Source of the DNA: Modicisalibacter coralii
GTDB taxonomy: Bacteria; Pseudomonadota; Gammaproteobacteria; Pseudomonadales; Halomonadaceae
DNA: 51,274 bases
Direction of reading: 5' to 3'
Assembly (NCBI RefSeq): GCF_004117855.1
Contig: NZ_QWBW01000033.1
Location: 1 to 51,274, forward strand
The position numbers and the translations under genes were made by a program. Under the pieces are notes generated by a model, which saw nothing but the letters and a program-made list of their open reading frames with translations, had not been told where the DNA came from and made no database searches. Within the stretch, counting starts at the first letter, position 1. The number at the start of each line of letters is the position of its first letter. Positions 44,507-51,274 of the stretch are shown here, in pieces.

Positions 44507-45727
44507 CTATACGCGACCCTGGTTGTCCAGCTCCACCGCCTCGTGCATGCGTTCCAGCAGATCGGGAATCGCCGCCTGCACCCGATTCCAGCTGGGGATG
44601 AACGGCTTGTCGCGCGGGTTGTCGAGAAAGGCCGCCCCCGCTTCCATGATGTTGGCGGCAAACAGCTCCACCGCCTGCTCCTCGCTGTGGCGGTCGAGCT
44701 TGAGACCGTTCATGGCGGCATCGTTGTCGTAGGCTTCGATCAAATCCAGGGCGATGCGATAGTACGTCGCCTTGATGGTGCGAAAGGTCTCGGCATGAAT
44801 CTCGACGCCCAGCGTCGCCAGCTTGCGATAGAGCGCCTTGGCGATATCCAGGCTCATGCGGTTGAGCCCGGCGTGGGGATCGACCTCGGAGACCGGCTGA
44901 TGCTTGTGATCGTAGATATCGGCGATGTCGACCTGACAGAGCTGCTTGGTGGAATAGTTGCGATGCACCTCGGAGAGCACGCCGATCTCCAGCCCCCAAT
45001 CGCTGGGAATGCGGATGCCATCGAGCACATCGGTACGCATCGAGAACTCCCCCGACAGCGGGTAGCGGTAGCTGTCCAGGTAATCCAGGTAGGGCAGCGG
45101 GCCGAAGACCTTCTTCAGCGCGCGGATCATCGGCGTGACCATCAGCCGAGCCACCCGGCCGTTGAGCTTGCCGCCGGCGATCCGCGAGTAGTAGCCCTTG
45201 CAGAATTCGTAGTTGAACTGCGGATGCGCCACCGGGTAGATCAGCCGCGCCAGCAGCCCCCGGTCGTAGGTGACGATGTCGCAGTCGTGCAGCGCCACCG
45301 CTTGGGTACGCCGCGAGGCCAGCATGTAGCCGGCGCAGTACCAGACATTGCGCCCCTTGCCCGGCTCCTGGGGCGATATGCCCTCGGCCTCCAGCTCGGC
45401 ATCCAGCGCCTGCAGGCGCGGCCCGTCGTTCCACAGGATGCGATGGTGCTGCGGCAACCGGGAAAAGAACTCGCGGGCGTGGAGGAACTGCTCGCGATCG
45501 GCGCGATCGAGGCCGATGACGATCTCGTCGAGATACTCCACCTTGGCCAGTTCGTCGACGATCCGCCCCAGCGCCGGCCCTTCCAGTTCCGAGAACAGCG
45601 ACGGCAGGATCAACCCCATCGGCCGCCGCCTGGCGAAGCGCTTCAGATCCGCCTCGAGCGCCTCCACCGGCCGATGCGTCAGGTTGTGAAAGTTGGTGAT
45701 GATGCCGTTCTGATAAAAATCGCTCAT
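44507..45727 (-). CDS. gpgS: Glucosyl-3-phosphoglycerate synthase
   Basis: A 406-residue GT81-type glycosyltransferase joining NDP-glucose and 3-phosphoglycerate to glucosyl-3-phosphoglycerate. The donor/metal motif HDCD is at 147-150 (ALHDCDIVTYDRG). Acceptor-side features are GLDRADREQFLHA and the conserved IPSDWGLEIGVLSEVHR. It follows gpgP with an ATGA overlap. The pair synthesises the osmolyte glucosylglycerate, known to accumulate in bacteria under salt stress combined with nitrogen limitation. Expression probably starts from the sigma-54-type promoter upstream of gpgP. Confidence 0.93.
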   Translation of the reverse strand: MSDFYQNGIITNFHNLTHRPVEALEADLKRFARRRPMGLILPSLFSELEGPALGRIVDELAKVEYLDEIVIGLDRADREQFLHAREFFSRLPQHHRILWNDGPRLQALDAELEAEGISPQEPGKGRNVWYCAGYMLASRRTQAVALHDCDIVTYDRGLLARLIYPVAHPQFNYEFCKGYYSRIAGGKLNGRVARLMVTPMIRALKKVFGPLPYLDYLDSYRYPLSGEFSMRTDVLDGIRIPSDWGLEIGVLSEVHRNYSTKQLCQVDIADIYDHKHQPVSEVDPHAGLNRMSLDIAKALYRKLATLGVEIHAETFRTIKATYYRIALDLIEAYDNDAAMNGLKLDRHSEEQAVELFAANIMEAGAAFLDNPRDKPFIPSWNRVQAAIPDLLERMHEAVELDNQGRV

Positions 45728-46602
45728 AGAGGCTCGTCCTCATGCGGGGCGGATGGCTCGAAGAAGGTCTTGCCCAGCCAGTGGTCCAGCCCCTCGCACC
45801 AGCCTTGCGGCCCCGAGGCCCGGGTGCGATACAACGCGGGGTTGGCGACGTCCACCGGGTGGCGATGCTCGCCGCGGATCAGCACCGCCTGGTCGACCGC
45901 CTCGAGCAGCGCGATATCGTTGGGCCCGTCGCCCAGCCCCAGCGTGGTCGGCGTGTCGCCGCGCAGCGCCTCGAAGCGTGCCACCAGCCAGCGCATCGCC
46001 TGGCCCTTGTCGACGTTACCCATGACGTGCCAGAAGCGCCCGCCGCGAGTGAGCGTCAGGCCGTCGTTCTGCAGGGCGCCGCGAAAGGTCTCCAGGGCCG
46101 CGTCGCTATCGTCCCAGATCAGCGGCTCGCTGCCCTCGCGCTGACGCGACAGACGCGCGCCCTCCTCGCTCAGGCCGGTGGCACGCACGACCTCGTCGAG
46201 GGTCATTTCGCTCATGGTGCGGTAGTTCAGCTTGAGCCGGTCGCGCAGCACCTCGAGGCGCTGACGCAGAAAATCGTTGTCCACCCCCGGGGTCTTGATG
46301 CACAACCCGCTGGGGTCGGCGGGGTCGCGATCCAGACGGGCATGCTGCCAGCTGGGCGGCAGGCCGATCACCGCGCCGTTCTCGGCAATGAAGGGCGCAT
46401 CCTCGAGCGCCAGTTCACGGCGCAGCGGCACCAGCTCGGCGCGGGTCTTGCTGCTGACCGGAATCACCGGCACGGCGGTCTTGCGCAGGCGTCGTAGCCA
46501 GGGCTCCGCCGGCGACCAGTCGTAGGTGTAATGATCGAGCAGGGATCCATCCAGATCGGTGAAGATCAGGCGTAATCGCTGGGCTGCCATGGCGTTTGTC
46601 AT
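45724..46602 (-). CDS. HAD-IIB mannosyl/glucosyl-3-phosphoglycerate phosphatase
   Basis: A predicted 292-residue phosphatase. Motif I is FTDLDGSLLDH (nucleophile Asp16), motif II is PVSSKTRAEL, and GLGDGPNDIALLEAV is the C-terminal metal site. The family is MpgP/YedP; adjacency and ATGA overlap with gpgS indicate that it dephosphorylates glucosyl-3-phosphoglycerate to glucosylglycerate. The start MTNAMAAQ at 46602 has GGAGGA 5-6 nt upstream. It is the first gene of the operon. A sigma-54-type promoter (46667-46682) lies 65 bp upstream. Confidence 0.92.
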   Translation of the reverse strand: MTNAMAAQRLRLIFTDLDGSLLDHYTYDWSPAEPWLRRLRKTAVPVIPVSSKTRAELVPLRRELALEDAPFIAENGAVIGLPPSWQHARLDRDPADPSGLCIKTPGVDNDFLRQRLEVLRDRLKLNYRTMSEMTLDEVVRATGLSEEGARLSRQREGSEPLIWDDSDAALETFRGALQNDGLTLTRGGRFWHVMGNVDKGQAMRWLVARFEALRGDTPTTLGLGDGPNDIALLEAVDQAVLIRGEHRHPVDVANPALYRTRASGPQGWCEGLDHWLGKTFFEPSAPHEDEPL

Positions 46603-46666
46603 CACGGTCCTCCATGAACGACCGACGATCCGTCGCCGACGGTCGCGCATCGTGGTAATGCGTCCT

Positions 46667-46682
46667 AGCACAGATTGTGCCA
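46667..46682 (-). promoter_or_regulatory. Sigma-54-type promoter of gpgP-gpgS
   Basis: The minus strand reads TGGCACAATCTGTGCT. It has the -24 GG and -12 GC elements at exact spacing and a closing T, close to the consensus TGGCACG-N4-TTGCW. The start site would be near 46656, about 54 nt before gpgP and upstream of its ribosome-binding site. Confidence 0.6.
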
Positions 46683-46843
46683 CTCAGGCCCGATCGGGCC
46701 TTGGGGCGGGCCTGAGCCGGGCCAGTCCAGGCCCTTGCACCATCCCTCACGATAGTCGATGCGGCCCGGCTCCCCCCAAGGCACCCTCTTTTCGGGCAGA
46801 CTTCGCCCCCGTCCGGTGCGGCGAGCGCCTGAACGGGCTCCGT

Positions 46844-46860
46844 TGCACAATGATGGTGCA
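46844..46860. promoter_or_regulatory. NtrC-type binding palindrome upstream of gpgP-gpgS
   Basis: TGCACAATGATGGTGCA, i.e. TGCAC-N7-GTGCA, nearly identical to the NtrC consensus TGCACC-N5-GGTGCA. It lies about 190 bp upstream of the predicted sigma-54 start site, a normal enhancer distance. It also lies 120 bp before gntK, so it could touch both genes. Confidence 0.55.
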
Positions 46861-46931
46861 TCCAGGATCCAAGCCGGGCATCAACCAACGTGTAAAAGCA
46901 CCGGAATCGTCTCATATCCCGACGTGAAAAA

Positions 46932-46940
46932 TGCTATCAT
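46932..46940 (+). promoter_or_regulatory. Extended -10 promoter of gntK
   Basis: TGCTATCAT: an extended -10 (TGn plus TATCAT), 40 bp before the gntK ATG, in an AT-rich stretch. No strong -35 is visible, as is usual for extended -10 promoters. Confidence 0.5.
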
Positions 46941-46979
46941 CAGGCTGAAAAGTCGCCATTCGACCGCGGACGTTTCTGC

Positions 46980-47492
46980 ATGAAAAACACTTCACCCTGC
47001 ATTCTGGTCATGGGCGTTTCCGGCTCGGGAAAGTCGCACATCGGCCGGGATCTCGCCTCGGCCATCGGCGCCGAATTCATCGATGCCGACGATCATCATA
47101 GCCCGACCAGTATCGCCAAGATGTCTCGCGGGGAGCCGTTGAACGATGCCGACCGCGAGGGCTGGCTCGAGACACTCGCGAATTTCTATCGGCGTTACCG
47201 CGAGGCGGGAAAACCGCTGGTCATCGGCTGCTCGGCGCTCAAGCATCGCTACCGCGACAGCCTGCGCGAGGGCGCGCCGGACCTGGAGATTCTCTATCTT
47301 CACGGCACTCGCGAGGTCCTTCTGGAGCGGCTGAACTCCCGCGGCGCGCATTTCTTCGCCGGCGAGCACATGCTCGACAACCAGTTGAGCACGCTCGAAA
47401 TGCCCGACGAGACCGAGGCCTTTCGCATCGATATTCGCACCGATCCCGCCATGATCGTTTCGCGGTTCATCGAGCATCTGAAACGCCACTGA
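46980..47492 (+). CDS. gntK: Gluconokinase
   Basis: A 170-residue P-loop kinase of the GntK/IdnK family with Walker A GVSGSGKSHIG (12-22), then FIDADDHHSPTSIAKMSRG and LVIGCSALKHRYRD, hallmarks of thermoresistant gluconokinase. Phosphorylates D-gluconate to 6-phosphogluconate. The ATG at 46980 has only a weak GGA upstream. It is divergent from gpgP and convergent with the galactonate operon, sharing a bidirectional terminator. No gluconate permease or repressor lies next to it. Confidence 0.94.
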   Translation: MKNTSPCILVMGVSGSGKSHIGRDLASAIGAEFIDADDHHSPTSIAKMSRGEPLNDADREGWLETLANFYRRYREAGKPLVIGCSALKHRYRDSLREGAPDLEILYLHGTREVLLERLNSRGAHFFAGEHMLDNQLSTLEMPDETEAFRIDIRTDPAMIVSRFIEHLKRH

Positions 47493-47508
47493 CCCACGGC
47501 GCTATTCA

Positions 47509-47543
47509 CGAAAAAGGCGACGCCTCATGCGTCGCCTTTTTCG
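47509..47543. terminator. Bidirectional terminator between gntK and dgoK
   Basis: CGAAAAAGGCGACGC / GCGTCGCCTTTTTCG: a perfect 15-bp stem with loop CTCAT, giving a T5 run on both strands. It terminates gntK (stop 17 bp before) and can serve the convergent galactonate operon. Confidence 0.92.
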
Positions 47544-47600
47544 TATCGGGGGTATCGGCAAGTGATCTTTGGTATCGCCCGTTTTTGCACCATGATCCGA

Positions 47601-47629
47601 TATCGTCGGGAACAAGCTCCCTCCCACAA
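47601..47629 (-). repeat. REP-like palindrome, single inverted copy
   Basis: The minus strand reads GTGGGAGGGAGCTTGTTCCC then GACGATA, the same family as 44457. It lies 16 bp beyond the dgoK stop, between the gene and the shared terminator. Confidence 0.65.
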
Positions 47630-47644
47630 ATTCCGTCCAGCTCC

Positions 47645-48565
47645 TCAGACTTTATGTCGGTCGGCCAGTGCACACAGCCCCGCCAGGGTCGCCGCGTCGC
47701 TGTCGATCTCGCGCACGGTGAAATCACTGGCTTCCAGCGCCCGCCGATAGAGCGCATTGAGTGTCGTCGATCCGACCAGCAGGACTTCGCCGGCCGTGGG
47801 GTGGATCCGGCGCTGGGTACGCACTTCGCTGCCGATCATCACCCCGGAGAGAAAGCTGCCGACCCGCTCGGCGGGAAGCCCGGCATAAAGGTGCCGACTG
47901 CGCGCCTCGAACAAGGCATGCAGCAGTCCCGCCGGGTGCGCGGCCGCCGTCAGCCCCTGGTCGAAGGCCCCGGCATCGAACTCGGCGGACTCGCGGGCCG
48001 GCTCGCCGGGCAAGGTGTGGAAACGCACCGCATGGTAGAGCTCACCGGTCATCGCGGTGATGAAGTCGATCATCCGCCCGGCCTCGAGTCGGGCCCACTT
48101 GCTGTGGGTACCCGGCAGGCAGCACAGGGCGGTGTCGGTCTCGCACAGCGCCAGGGCGCCGAAGGCCTGGATCTCCTCGCCGCGCATCACGTCGACGTGG
48201 TCGTCGCGGACCACCTTGACGCCGGGCACGATCCAGGCGTTGTCGAGGCCCGGCGCGGCGACCACGTTTGCGGCCAAGTCCTCGGCGGACACCGGCAGGT
48301 CGAGCTGCGGCGCTTCGCTCCAGCCACGCTTCGAGCCGACCATGCCGGCGAGATAGATCGGTACGCTCCTGGCGCCCGCGCCCTCGCGCCATGCCGCCAC
48401 CTGCGCGGCGCAGTAGTGGGGGAACTCGGCACTCGACAGCGAACGCAGTCCGGCATCGGAGCGCCGGGTCTCCAGGCATTCGCCACTCGCGCGGTCGACC
48501 AGGAAGGCGCGGAAGTTGCTGGTCCCCCAGTCGATGGCGATCAGGCGCTCGTCACCGGCCGTCAT
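47645..48565 (-). CDS. dgoK: 2-dehydro-3-deoxygalactonokinase
   Basis: A 306-residue sugar kinase of the DgoK family with IAIDWGTSNFRAFLVD at the start (phosphate-1 motif), LPGTHSKWARLEAG, and a C-terminal VLLVGSTTLNALYRRAL. It phosphorylates 2-keto-3-deoxy-D-galactonate at the 6-position. Its start overlaps the stop of dgoA by ATGA. Last gene of the galactonate operon. In some organisms dgoK-dgoA are fused; here they are separate. Confidence 0.95.
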   Translation of the reverse strand: MTAGDERLIAIDWGTSNFRAFLVDRASGECLETRRSDAGLRSLSSAEFPHYCAAQVAAWREGAGARSVPIYLAGMVGSKRGWSEAPQLDLPVSAEDLAANVVAAPGLDNAWIVPGVKVVRDDHVDVMRGEEIQAFGALALCETDTALCCLPGTHSKWARLEAGRMIDFITAMTGELYHAVRFHTLPGEPARESAEFDAGAFDQGLTAAAHPAGLLHALFEARSRHLYAGLPAERVGSFLSGVMIGSEVRTQRRIHPTAGEVLLVGSTTLNALYRRALEASDFTVREIDSDAATLAGLCALADRHKV

Positions 48566-49248
48566 GCGTCCGCCTCACGCTCGAGCTCCGAGGCCTGGTT
48601 GAGGCCTTCATTGATACGGCGCCATTCGGCGATCAGCGCGCGGCCTCGCTCGCCCACCTCGTCGGCCGACCAGCCGGGCTTGTACACGCTGCCGCCGAAG
48701 CCGAAACCGTCGATCCCGGCGGCCACCCACTCGGCCATGTTGTCGAGATCGATGCCCCCCACGGCGAGTACCGGCAGGTCGGGCGGCAATACCGCCTTGA
48801 TGTCCTTGAAGTAGCCGGTACCCAGCTTGCCGGCCGGAAACAGCTTGAGCGTGGTGGCTCCGGCGCGGACCGCCGTCAGCGCCTCGGTGGGCGTCATGCA
48901 GCCGATCATCGGCGCCAAATCCTGGGAGGCCGCCTCGCCGATCACCGCCGGATCGGTGTTGGGGGTGATCACCAGCGGCGCTTCCAGATCCGCCAGCCGC
49001 TGGCAGGCCTCGGGGTCGAGCACCGTGCCGGCGCCGATCACCACGTCATCCGGGCAGCGCTTGGCGAGCCGTTCGATGCTCTCCCAGGGGCGCGGCGAGT
49101 TGAGCGGAATCTCGATCATCCGAAAACCCGCCGTCACCAGCGCGTCGAAGATGGCGTCGACCTCGTCCGGCCGCACGCCACGCAGAATCGCCACCAGCGG
49201 CAGGTCCTTGAGAGCCGCCTGCAGGGCGGCCCGGCGCGTCTCGTTCAT
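48562..49248 (-). CDS. dgoA: 2-dehydro-3-deoxy-6-phosphogalactonate aldolase
   Basis: A predicted 228-residue class I aldolase of the KDPG/KDPGal family. Motifs: LPLVAILRGVRPDEV, RMIEIPLNSP (catalytic Glu), VIGAGTVLDPE and the Schiff-base lysine in TTLKLFPAGKLG. Cleaves KDPGal to pyruvate and glyceraldehyde 3-phosphate. The start at 49248 has GGAGG 5 nt upstream; a start seven codons earlier runs into the leader and is not used. It is separated from dgoD by the third palindromic repeat (about 170 bp gap). Confidence 0.95.
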   Translation of the reverse strand: MNETRRAALQAALKDLPLVAILRGVRPDEVDAIFDALVTAGFRMIEIPLNSPRPWESIERLAKRCPDDVVIGAGTVLDPEACQRLADLEAPLVITPNTDPAVIGEAASQDLAPMIGCMTPTEALTAVRAGATTLKLFPAGKLGTGYFKDIKAVLPPDLPVLAVGGIDLDNMAEWVAAGIDGFGFGGSVYKPGWSADEVGERGRALIAEWRRINEGLNQASELEREADA

Positions 49249-49274
49249 AGTTGCCTCCAAGTTTTTCAAGGCTC

Positions 49275-49415
49275 ACCGATGGAGGGTGAGCCTTTCGAGC
49301 GAAGGTCAGACAAGGAGAAAACGACCCAGACGACGGAGTTTACTCTTGTAAATGAGTAAGCCTGGGGCGTTTTCAACGCCGCATGACCGAGCGCAGATGG
49401 CTCACGCCCATCGGT
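49275..49415. repeat. Dispersed palindromic repeat, copy 3 (141 bp)
   Basis: It starts ACCGATGGAGGGTGAGCC and ends GGCTCACGCCCATCGGT. The terminal arms differ in sequence from copies 1 and 2 but still pair. The inner stem pairs GAAAACG with CGTTTTC and CCAG with CTGG; the apex is TTTAC-TCTT-GTAAA. Conserved segments are CGAGCGAAGGTCAGACAAGG, TGTAAATGAG and CAACGCCG. It sits between dgoD and dgoA, its last base being the first of the dgoD stop codon's reverse complement, so it is within the operon transcript. Confidence 0.85.
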
Positions 49416-50563
49416 CACCATTCGGCGATCGACCCGTCCTCATGCGTCCACACCGGATTGCGCCAGCGATGCCCCACCTTGGCGCGCTCCTCGACGAAGG
49501 CCTCGTCGATTTCCACGCCCAGCCCCGGACCCTCGGGGATCGCGCAGAAGCCGTCGTGGATCGACAGCGCGGACTTGTCCACCAGGTAATCGAGCACGTC
49601 GTTGTCCCGATTGTAGTGGATGCCCATGCTCTGTTCCTGAATGAAGGCATTGTGGTTGACGGCATCCACGTGCAGCGAGGCGGCCAGCGTCAGCGGCCCC
49701 AGCGGGCAGTGCGGCGCCAGCGCCACATCGTAGCAGGAGGCCAGCGAAGCGATCTTCATGCCCTCGCTGATGCCGCCGCAGTGCGACAGGTCCGGCTGCA
49801 CCACATCGACCATGCCCTCGGCGAGCAGGTCGCGGAACTGAAAGCGGGTATGCAGCCGCTCGCCGGTGGCGATCGGGTAGCCCAGCCCGGTGGCGATCTG
49901 CTTGAGGCTCGGCAGGTGCTCGGGCAGCACCGGCTCCTCGACGAACATCGGGTGATAGGGCTCGAGTTCACGCAGCAGCGCCTTGGCCATGGGCCGATGG
50001 ACACGACCGTGGAAGTCGATGCCGATGCCCACGTCGGGCCCCACCGCCTCGCGGGCCTCGGCGACCCGGGCCACCGCCTCGTCGATCTTGCGATGCGAGT
50101 CGACGATGGCAAGCTCCGGCGTGCCGTTCATCTTGAAGGCGGTAAAACCCTGCTCGACCAGCGCCCTGGCGCCCTCGCCCACGTCGCTCGGCCGGTCGCC
50201 GCCGGTCCAGGCGTACATGCGCATGCGGTCGCGCACCTTGCCGCCCAGCAACTGATACACGGGCACACCCAGGTCGCGGCCCTTGAGGTCCCACAGCGCC
50301 TGGTCGATGCCGGCGATGGCGCTCATCAGGATCGGACCACCGCGATAGAACCCGGCGCGGTACATCGTATTCCACAGGTGCTCGATGCGGTGCGGGTCCT
50401 GGCCGACGAGATAGTCGGCGAGTTCGTGTACCGCGGCCTCGACGGTCGCCGCGCGCCCCTCGACCACCGGCTCGCCCCAGCCGTAGCACCCTTCATCGGT
50501 CTCGATCTTGAGGAACAGCCAGCGCGGCGGCACCTGCCAGGTCTTGAGTTGGGTAATTTTCAT
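49415..50563 (-). CDS. dgoD: D-galactonate dehydratase
   Basis: A 382-residue enolase-superfamily enzyme converting D-galactonate to 2-keto-3-deoxygalactonate. Visible are the conserved start [49 protein letters not shown] (metal Asp, catalytic His), [11 protein letters not shown] (metal Glu), [11 protein letters not shown] (metal Glu) and [14 protein letters not shown] (second catalytic His). Length equals E. coli DgoD (382). It lies 10 bp downstream of the TRAP permease gene in the same operon. Confidence 0.96.
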   Translation of the reverse strand: MKITQLKTWQVPPRWLFLKIETDEGCYGWGEPVVEGRAATVEAAVHELADYLVGQDPHRIEHLWNTMYRAGFYRGGPILMSAIAGIDQALWDLKGRDLGVPVYQLLGGKVRDRMRMYAWTGGDRPSDVGEGARALVEQGFTAFKMNGTPELAIVDSHRKIDEAVARVAEAREAVGPDVGIGIDFHGRVHRPMAKALLRELEPYHPMFVEEPVLPEHLPSLKQIATGLGYPIATGERLHTRFQFRDLLAEGMVDVVQPDLSHCGGISEGMKIASLASCYDVALAPHCPLGPLTLAASLHVDAVNHNAFIQEQSMGIHYNRDNDVLDYLVDKSALSIHDGFCAIPEGPGLGVEIDEAFVEERAKVGHRWRNPVWTHEDGSIAEW

Positions 50564-50573
50564 GATGGTCCTT

Positions 50574-51274
50574 TTAGACTAACCACATGGCAATCTCGGG
50601 GAAGAACAGCAGCGCGAACAGCACCACCAGCTGGATGGCGATGAACGGCAACAGCGAGACGAAGATGTCCTTGAGACTCACGCTCGGTGGCGCCACGCCC
50701 TTCAAGTAGAAGGCGGCCGGGCCGAACGGCGGCGACAGGAACGACACCTGCATGTTGACCGCGAACAGGATGCCGAACCAGATCGGGCTGTAGCCCAGCT
50801 GGTCGACGATCGGCACGAAGATCGGCAGCGTCAGCATCGCCACGCCGATCCAGTCGAGGAACATCCCCAGCACCAGCAGGATCGCCATCATCACCAGCAG
50901 GATGGCGATCGGCGGCACGTCGAGGCCGAGGATCAGCTGCGAGATGAAGCGGTTGCCGCCCATCAGGTTGTAGACCCCGACCAGGGTCGCCGCGCCGATA
51001 CCGATCCAGATGATCATGCCGCAGGTCATCAGCGTCTGGCCGAGGCTTTCGTGCAGGGTCTTGAACGAGAACTCGCCGCGCCCGATCACCGCCAGCAGCA
51101 CGCCGAACACGCCCATCGCCGCGGCTTCGGTGACCGAGGCCACGCCGCCGTAGATCGAGCCCAGCACCAGGAAGGCGATCAGCCCCGGGACGACGATCGC
51201 CTTGAGCGCCTGGCCGCGGCTCGAGAAGCCCTCGTCGCGATCGGCGTCGGTCAGCGGCGGGCCGAGCTTGGGGT
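50574..51274 (-). CDS. TRAP transporter large permease subunit (DctM family), C-terminal part
   Basis: The frame enters from the right edge (first complete codon at 51272) and ends at 50574, giving 232 residues of the C-terminal half of a DctM protein. Hydrophobic helices alternate with motifs [38 protein letters not shown] and [19 protein letters not shown], typical of DctM. The protein imports a carboxylated substrate by a sodium gradient; adjacency to dgoD, dgoA and dgoK points to D-galactonate. The N-terminal half and the other TRAP subunits are outside the window. Confidence 0.93.
   Translation of the reverse strand, partial: PKLGPPLTDADRDEGFSSRGQALKAIVVPGLIAFLVLGSIYGGVASVTEAAAMGVFGVLLAVIGRGEFSFKTLHESLGQTLMTCGMIIWIGIGAATLVGVYNLMGGNRFISQLILGLDVPPIAILLVMMAILLVLGMFLDWIGVAMLTLPIFVPIVDQLGYSPIWFGILFAVNMQVSFLSPPFGPAAFYLKGVAPPSVSLKDIFVSLLPFIAIQLVVLFALLFFPEIAMWLV

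Larger units (their letters stand above)
46603..46979. other. Divergent regulatory region between gpgP and gntK
   Basis: 377 bp without a credible gene. It holds a sigma-54-type promoter facing gpgP (46667-46682), an NtrC-like palindrome (46844-46860), a weak half-site TGCACCAT (46736-46743) and an extended -10 element for gntK (46932-46940). The layout is that of an enhancer-dependent promoter with an upstream activating sequence. Confidence 0.55.

Overview
The window reads as chromosome of a halophilic gammaproteobacterium, most likely Halomonas or a close relative in the Halomonadaceae. It is uniformly GC-rich. It carries compatible-solute genes (glucosylglycerate synthesis and phosphorolysis, carnitine to glycine betaine) and gene orders known from Enterobacteria and Pseudomonas: nudE/yrfG-hslR-hslO-pckA, and nrdR-ribD-ribBA-ribH-nusB-thiL-pgpA. 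I see no phage, plasmid, CRISPR, rRNA, tRNA or insertion-sequence transposase. The species assignment is inference.

Layout. 1-4.96 kb: 5' part of tex, a DUF1127 peptide divergent from a LysR regulator, a chemoreceptor and a Tat-exported MsrB. 5.1-9.6 kb: pckA, hslO, hslR, yrfG and divergent nudE. 9.7-13.5 kb: a secreted repeat protein, a Gfo/Idh/MocA oxidoreductase, an unannotated 36-codon gene with its own ribosome-binding site and terminator, and ilvD. 13.7-17.1 kb: the thiBPQ thiamine importer, with six 7-bp tandem repeats in its leader. 17.2-21 kb: lon, behind a heat-shock-type promoter, and a DUF945 protein. 21.1-26.6 kb: the riboflavin/nusB/thiL/pgpA operon, which lacks a riboflavin synthase gene. 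26.8-32 kb: a carnitine catabolism island (caiX, cdhR, cdhC-cdhA-cdhB and an acylcarnitine-type esterase). 32.3-36.1 kb: a GH13_18 phosphorylase and a MASE1 diguanylate cyclase. 36.1-39.3 kb: a sulfide/persulfide oxidation operon (pdo, sqr, two YeeE/YedE channels). 39.5-41.8 kb: a polar amino acid (probably cystine) ABC importer. 41.8-44.3 kb: hrpB. 44.5-46.6 kb: gpgP-gpgS for glucosylglycerate. 47.0-51.3 kb: gntK and a D-galactonate operon (TRAP permease, dgoD, dgoA, dgoK).

Non-coding structure is the most interesting part. (i) Three copies of a 141-157 bp imperfect palindrome (20991, 34454, 49275) keep the same fold although their stem sequences differ. Two of them end at the base before a gene's stop codon. 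(ii) Short GTGG-headed REP palindromes form inverted pairs at 34.2 kb and 44.4 kb, with a single copy at 47.6 kb. (iii) Near-consensus sigma-54 promoters precede both the glucosylglycerate synthesis operon, with an NtrC-type palindrome upstream, and the phosphorylase gene. This suggests nitrogen-linked control of this solute. (iv) The thiBPQ leader repeats start right after a perfect TATAAT.
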